NCBI GenBank assembly: GCA_964017065.1
Contig: OZ024787.1
Location: 4,451,569 to 4,515,568 of the forward strand
Reading direction: 5' to 3'
Origin: Haliclona indistincta
Lineage: Eukaryota > Porifera > Demospongiae > Haplosclerida > Chalinidae
DNA length: 64,000 bases
A program made the translations under genes and the position numbers. Below, in pieces: positions 59,990 to 64,000 of this stretch; position 1 is the stretch's first letter; each line of letters opens with the position of its first letter. The notes beneath the pieces were generated by a model. It had not been told where the DNA came from, did no database searches, and saw nothing but the letters and a program-made list of their open reading frames with translations.

Positions 59990-60943
59990 GATAAGTTCCT
60001 GACGATGTTTACGACACGTGACTTACAGTTGGGCCGGGCTTGGTCTGCAATAATAATCACCAAACCATGATTCTAATTTTCCGAGAATTCCCTTCATGCT
60101 ATCATAGATACAATATACTCACAGGGATTAGCAACGGACAGGAATTTCAACTACATCCGTGTTACGGGTTAAATTTCCAACGTGTTAGAGCACAGCGTGC
60201 GAAGGGTAGTGCCCGCCAAATATCATGGCTTGACAAATCGCGTGTGTTGATAGGACTGCTGTAGCGCGAAAGCAGGAAATTGTCAGTACGACGAAGGATT
60301 CAAAGCACGACAAAACCGATGTTAAAAGCAAGATCTTCTTTCAGCACAGTTATTCTCATAGAACAGCCTTTCTTCTCGAGGATAAACTGAAAACAAGATC
60401 AGCCATAGTGTATCTATTGTCAGAAGAGGTACAGAAAAACCCGTACCGTACGGCTGAACGGCTCAGCTTGTCTAGTGCGCTAGCGCTACACTGTGTGAGA
60501 TCGAGAATAGAAACTGCGCTATTCTCACGAGGACATGTACGAACTAACATGTTATCAGCAAAGAATGGACCGAAGCACAGCTAAAAACTAGTAACAGGTA
60601 CAGAACCACTTTTCAGCAAAGTAAACAAGCTGCTTGTCAGAGTTTTACAACGCTTGTAGGGCAACCAACAACCACTTCGCCTGTTAGCGATCAAAACGAA
60701 ACAGTACTCAAGTCGCCTTTACTATCAAAGTGTAGACAGAACGTTCTAGTCAATCACCAGAGCTCGACAACGTGCCGAGCCAGTGACTCTTCTTAGCACG
60801 GTCGTCAAGAGCTAGCTTAGCAACGAGCTCGTTGCAAGGCAACGGTTAATATTTAACCCGTAACGAGGATGTAAATCAGCTCGTAATACAAAATGTATTG
60901 GCGTTGCTAATCCCTGTTGGTATACTGTATCTATGATGCTATA
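59990..60943. other. Spacer upstream of the last tetraspan gene
   Basis: Holds the E-box at 60015-60020. Otherwise I see no exon, RNA gene or clear repeat. Confidence 0.4.
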
Positions 60944-61376
60944 GGGCGGTTGCAATTACGTCATTTATATGACGTCACGTTACTTCCGGGTGGCAGAAAT
61001 TGCCCGTTCCCAATGAAAATGTACAGTAAATTCAACACTTTGAGCGTGCACTGGACGCGTACGCAAGATCGAGAAGCTGTTTTATTGCAGCCACAAGCTA
61101 TCTCCAGCTACCAGAAATGATGTGTAAGCTTAAGAAGACGCTAGCAACTACTCAAAAAAATTTAGTGGGATGCGTTTTAAACGCACTTTGGCTACTTACA
61201 GACTAGCAGGCAGCTATAGCTAGCTCATGGAATCCTTAACGCGGCTCCTCGACCTTGCGTACGCGTCCAGTGCACGCTCAAAGTGTTGAATTTACTGTAC
61301 ATTTTCATTGAGGACAATCAATTTTTGCCACCCGGAAGTAAATTACGTAATGTTTTGACGTCACATGCAACCGCCC
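60944..61376. mobile_element. 433-bp MITE flanked by TA
   Basis: Terminal repeats GGGCGGTTGCA...TGCAACCGCCC with inverted homology continuing inward for over 100 bp (for example GTACAGTAAATTCAACACTT near 61021 and its complement near 61285). TA flanks both ends. No protein. It lies 70 bp beyond the CPSF4 stop codon, in its 3' flank. Confidence 0.8.
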
Positions 61377-61445
61377 TATCATGCTATTGACATGTGATTT
61401 TGACTGGATATAATATCGATCATGACATTATAACACGGTCATTTA

Positions 61446-61528
61446 TTATTTCACTCCCACATTGTTAGCTAGTTCAGCTGGAGTACCGACCAGTCCCATC
61501 TGCATGGCTCTGTACGACTTTGGACACT

Positions 61529-61604
<76 letters not shown>

Positions 61605-63584
61605 TTTCATAATCAGTGTAATATGACCTTATCATTGTGTATACAGATCGTCTTACCATGTTGGCATAGTGACCCTTTTCTCCACACTGCAGCAAGAAAA
61701 AACATAAGTCAAACACATGTAGACACAAACGTCTTATAAGATAATACATAAACATTGCTTTGAGCTCTCTGTGTGCACACTTCCTCTCTCTGCTCTGAAT
61801 TCGATTGGTCAGCGTTTACTTCTTCCTTTCGTATCACGATGCAAGAACTCAGTATTTTTTCATTGAGATGAGCAGCTAAGTAGAAGTAATGTGACATCAC
61901 TATTATTATTTGGCGCCATCAACATGATACCAGCTAGTGTCACTGTTATTTTACGATAAACTTTATGTTGTCTTATAAAAATTTAATAACAGACATACAA
62001 GAGCAGCCCTCTAATGATGACATACTTAAATGGCCCATGATTCTGGCTAGTACTACACACACAGTGCAGCAGTGGTGAAGATTGGTAAGGTACTACTTGA
62101 GGACTAACAGCTAGCTTGGTGTCAGTGAGACGGGAGATGGAGTACAGTGTTTTAAAAGAAGAGTAAACATTCATTGTTAGCTAGTTTAGCATGAGTATCA
62201 ACCAGTCCCATCTATATGCCTCGCATGCTGCTCTGAGCTCTTCTCACAGTACATCCTATCCTCTCTTCATTATTTGAGTACTTGTATTATCCTCATCTTT
62301 CCCATGCTGGCTTGCCTTAAAGCATGTGACTTGATCTAGAGGTCTCCTGGTAAACTGTTTGCCACCTGGTGTTGTCTTTTGATCTGTTCCTGTCGTTGAT
62401 GTTCCTCCTGGCCCTGTGGTAGTGGCCGTGTGATCAGTGTTAGTCTAGAGAGGGAGGAAGGGAGGGGAGGGAGGAAGGGAGGGGAGGGAGGAGAGAGAGA
62501 GGGAGGGAGGGAGGGAGGAAAGAGGAGGGGATGGAAGAGGAGGGAGAGAGGGGGGAGGGGAGGAGGGAGAGGGAGGGAGGGAAGGAGGGAGAGAGGGGGG
62601 AGGAAGGGAGGGAAAGAGAGAGAGGGGGGAGAGGGCGAAAGAGAATGAGAGACGAGGCATGTTAAATGTGGTCCTAGTCCTATTATTTACCTGTGTTGAT
62701 GGAAAAGTTGTAAATGAGGTTTGATGGATAACAGGGAGATCATATCGAGCACTGAGAGATAAGAGAATCAAGTGAAATGAAAATTGTTTCTAAACTCACT
62801 GGACAAATTTACAACGCAGACCATCTGGACAGAATCCGAAAGCATACTTAGGACACAGTAGTCTTCGAGTGTGCCTGTTTCTACAGTTTGGACCTACACA
62901 GTTAAAATCAATTTTTGTAACAAAATGGTTGTACCAGTCCATGCTAACCGTGTTTACAGAAGCCTCTATCATACCAGAGACATCCTTTGATTTTGAGCGA
63001 ATCTGGATCGATGTGAAGGTACTGACAATCTTTGTTATTGCACTCTCCTACAAAGAACAAAACACGTGAGCACATTATCACTGTAGCTAGCCTATGAACT
63101 CAAGCTTGAATTTTGTTTAAAAAATTACTACTAGCACAAAATTGTGTTCATTTTTAAAAATTGAAATTTGCAAACCTGCTTGATTATGAAACCCATTTAA
63201 AATGACACATGAACTCACCAAATTTTTGATAAAAGTAACAGATGGGCATTTTAGTCATATCGTACTCGTGAAGAAATTCGCAGTCGTCTCCCTTCTTGCA
63301 CAGGTGTCGTAACCAGTGCTTGCACACTATTGTGCGCTCGCCCTTTACATGTCGAAATGGACAATTCGATCCTCTGATGCATGTCCCTTCTAAAAAGAAT
63401 TCACAAAGTGGAGCTTTGTTTTCTGCATGAATAAAAACACGTGAGCTTGCTGCAATCCGTGATTCTGCTCATTCTTACTGTCCATTCCGGGGAAAGGAAG
63501 AGGCTTAGCGCCCAGTTGCCTTGCCAGAGCATTCTCGATCTCGAATTCATAGTCATCCACACTAGAAATGGCGTCCTGTAACAT
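61446..63584 (-). CDS. CPSF4: CPSF4 (30-kDa cleavage and polyadenylation factor), complete, 267 aa
   Basis: Subunit of the nuclear mRNA 3'-processing complex; in the known family it recognises AAUAAA together with WDR33. Exons: 63479-63584, 63219-63422, 62949-63047, 62800-62893, 62691-62751, 62316-62444, 61657-61686, 61446-61526; total 804 nt. Starts MLQDAISSVDDYEFEIENAL and keeps the conserved QLGAKPLPFPGMD. Five CCCH fingers follow (CEFFLEGTC..., CKHWLRHLCKKGDDCEFLH, CYFYQKFGECNNKDCQYLH, CLWYDRGFCKHGPNC, CPKYAFGFCPDGLRC), then a Thr/Gly-rich linker, RRPLDQVTC and a CCHC knuckle CFKCGEKGHYANMC split across three exons. Length matches the animal protein (about 269). The donor after 62316 is GC (AAG|GCAAGC). 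Introns before 62444 and before 61526 contain unusually long purine-strand repeats. Confidence 0.95.
61532..61604. repeat. (GA)n microsatellite forming a splice-site pyrimidine tract
   Basis: About 35 GA units on the plus strand, i.e. CT units on the coding strand, end five bases from the acceptor of the last CPSF4 exon (61526). It replaces or extends the normal polypyrimidine tract. Confidence 0.9.
62447..62642. repeat. GGGAGG-rich purine tract
   Basis: Almost 200 bp of only A and G on the plus strand (GGGAGG, AGGGAGGGAGG). On the coding strand it is a C/T tract directly before the acceptor of CPSF4 exon 6 (62444). Such homopurine mirror-like DNA can form triplexes. Confidence 0.85.
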
Positions 63585-63693
63585 AGCAGCGATCGAGCAG
63601 AATACGTATACGAGACGAGTAGGTGAGTGGGTGCGGTTAACATATTAACCACGCCCCTGTTGTTCTATTTGAAGCCCATCAGCAACAACAAGG
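63585..63693. promoter_or_regulatory. Shared bidirectional promoter of CPSF4 and PDAP1
   Basis: Only 109 bp separate the two divergent start codons, so both promoters and 5' UTRs must lie here. No TATA box is obvious in either direction, as is usual for paired housekeeping genes. Confidence 0.65.
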
Positions 63694-64000
63694 ATGCCTC
63701 GAGGTACGAGGAAAACCGAGTTTTTGTCAACTGTTCTCGTGTCTTTGCTCTTTCTTTAGGTGGTAAAGTTAAGGGAGGACACAAGGGAAGAGCGAAACGC
63801 TACACGAGTGTGGAAGAAGTGAGAGAACAGGAGGAGAAAAAAGAAAGAGAACAGGAATGGAGAGTGAGTGCACGTGATTACCATGTGATAAGATGGTACT
63901 CAAACCCGTGTGCATTTGTAGAAAAAGAAAGGTATCACTGAAAGCGATGAGGAGCAAGAAGATGAAGAAGGTGGTGCTGCATCATCAGCGGCAGCTAGAG
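63694..64000 (+). CDS. PDAP1: PDAP1 (28-kDa heat- and acid-stable phosphoprotein), 5' part
   Basis: PDAP1/PAP1 is a small highly charged cytosolic phosphoprotein reported to bind PDGF-A; also linked to casein kinase phosphorylation and translation control. Exons: 63694-63703 (MPR), 63760-63863, and 63922 to the edge. The N-terminus MPRGGKVKGGHKGRAKRYTS is the conserved family signature, followed by a Glu/Lys/Arg helix (VEEVREQEEKKEREQ). The third exon encodes KKKGITESDEEQEDEE, the conserved acidic serine stretch. Junctions are phase 1 then phase 0. The remainder, including the C-terminal LDLDGP-type region, is outside the window. Confidence 0.9.

Noticed and set aside
61446..61604. Reading frame through the CT microsatellite giving a long Ser-Leu repeat protein
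   Set aside because: It is the microsatellite read through in an intron of CPSF4; the splice sites on both sides give a perfect CCHC knuckle.
62430..62650. Gly/Arg/Glu-rich and Pro/Ser-rich frames on the two strands
   Set aside because: Artefacts of the homopurine tract before CPSF4 exon 6.

Overview
This is animal nuclear DNA, most probably from a demosponge. The closest match I can suggest is an Amphimedon-like genome, inferred from gene style and not from any search. Introns are short and GT-AG with a few GC-AG. The coding content is a metazoan CPSF4 and PDAP1, Death/CARD-NACHT NLR receptors, ankyrin-repeat exons and an Ig/FN3 receptor. Introns and spacers are full of small inverted-repeat transposons. 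I built gene models by hand from splice signals and reading phase. Where a model is complete, the exon lengths sum to a multiple of three.

Layout. 1-3805 (-): 5' two-thirds of an NLR gene (CARD, Death, NACHT) running off the left edge. 3.9-7.2 kb: a cluster of inverted-repeat elements with 9-10 bp target duplications. 7213-8493 (+): tetraspanin-like gene, partly resolved. 9108-14083 (+): complete 907-aa NLR (Death-Death-NACHT-LRR). 14422-28855 (-): at least 48 ankyrin exons, all phase 0, in which a 12-exon cassette occurs three times in tandem; the 5' end is uncertain (a candidate start exon lies at 30395-30415). 32317-34981 (-): complete 766-aa Ig/FN3 single-pass receptor with two ITIM-like tyrosines in its tail. 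35.8-60.0 kb (-): tandem family of four-transmembrane proteins, with five intact four-exon genes, one 5'-deleted copy and two relics. Two of the genes plus the deleted copy and its partner form a duplicated two-gene block (35367-41013 and 41811-53053). The second block is inflated by transposons, including one encoding a 362-aa cysteine-rich CXC-type protein. 61446-63584 (-): CPSF4. 63694-64000 (+): start of PDAP1, divergent from CPSF4 across 109 bp.

Together the central 60 kb looks like a recognition/membrane-receptor neighbourhood (NLRs, an ITIM-like receptor, tetraspan families, ankyrin scaffolds) next to two housekeeping genes. An immune role is inference from family membership; nothing in the sequence proves co-function. 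The most unusual features are the triplicated 12-exon ankyrin cassette with GC-AG introns confined to one copy, the ITIM-like tail, the two-gene tetraspan block duplication, and a 45-bp inverted-repeat insertion flanked by a perfect 9-bp target duplication.
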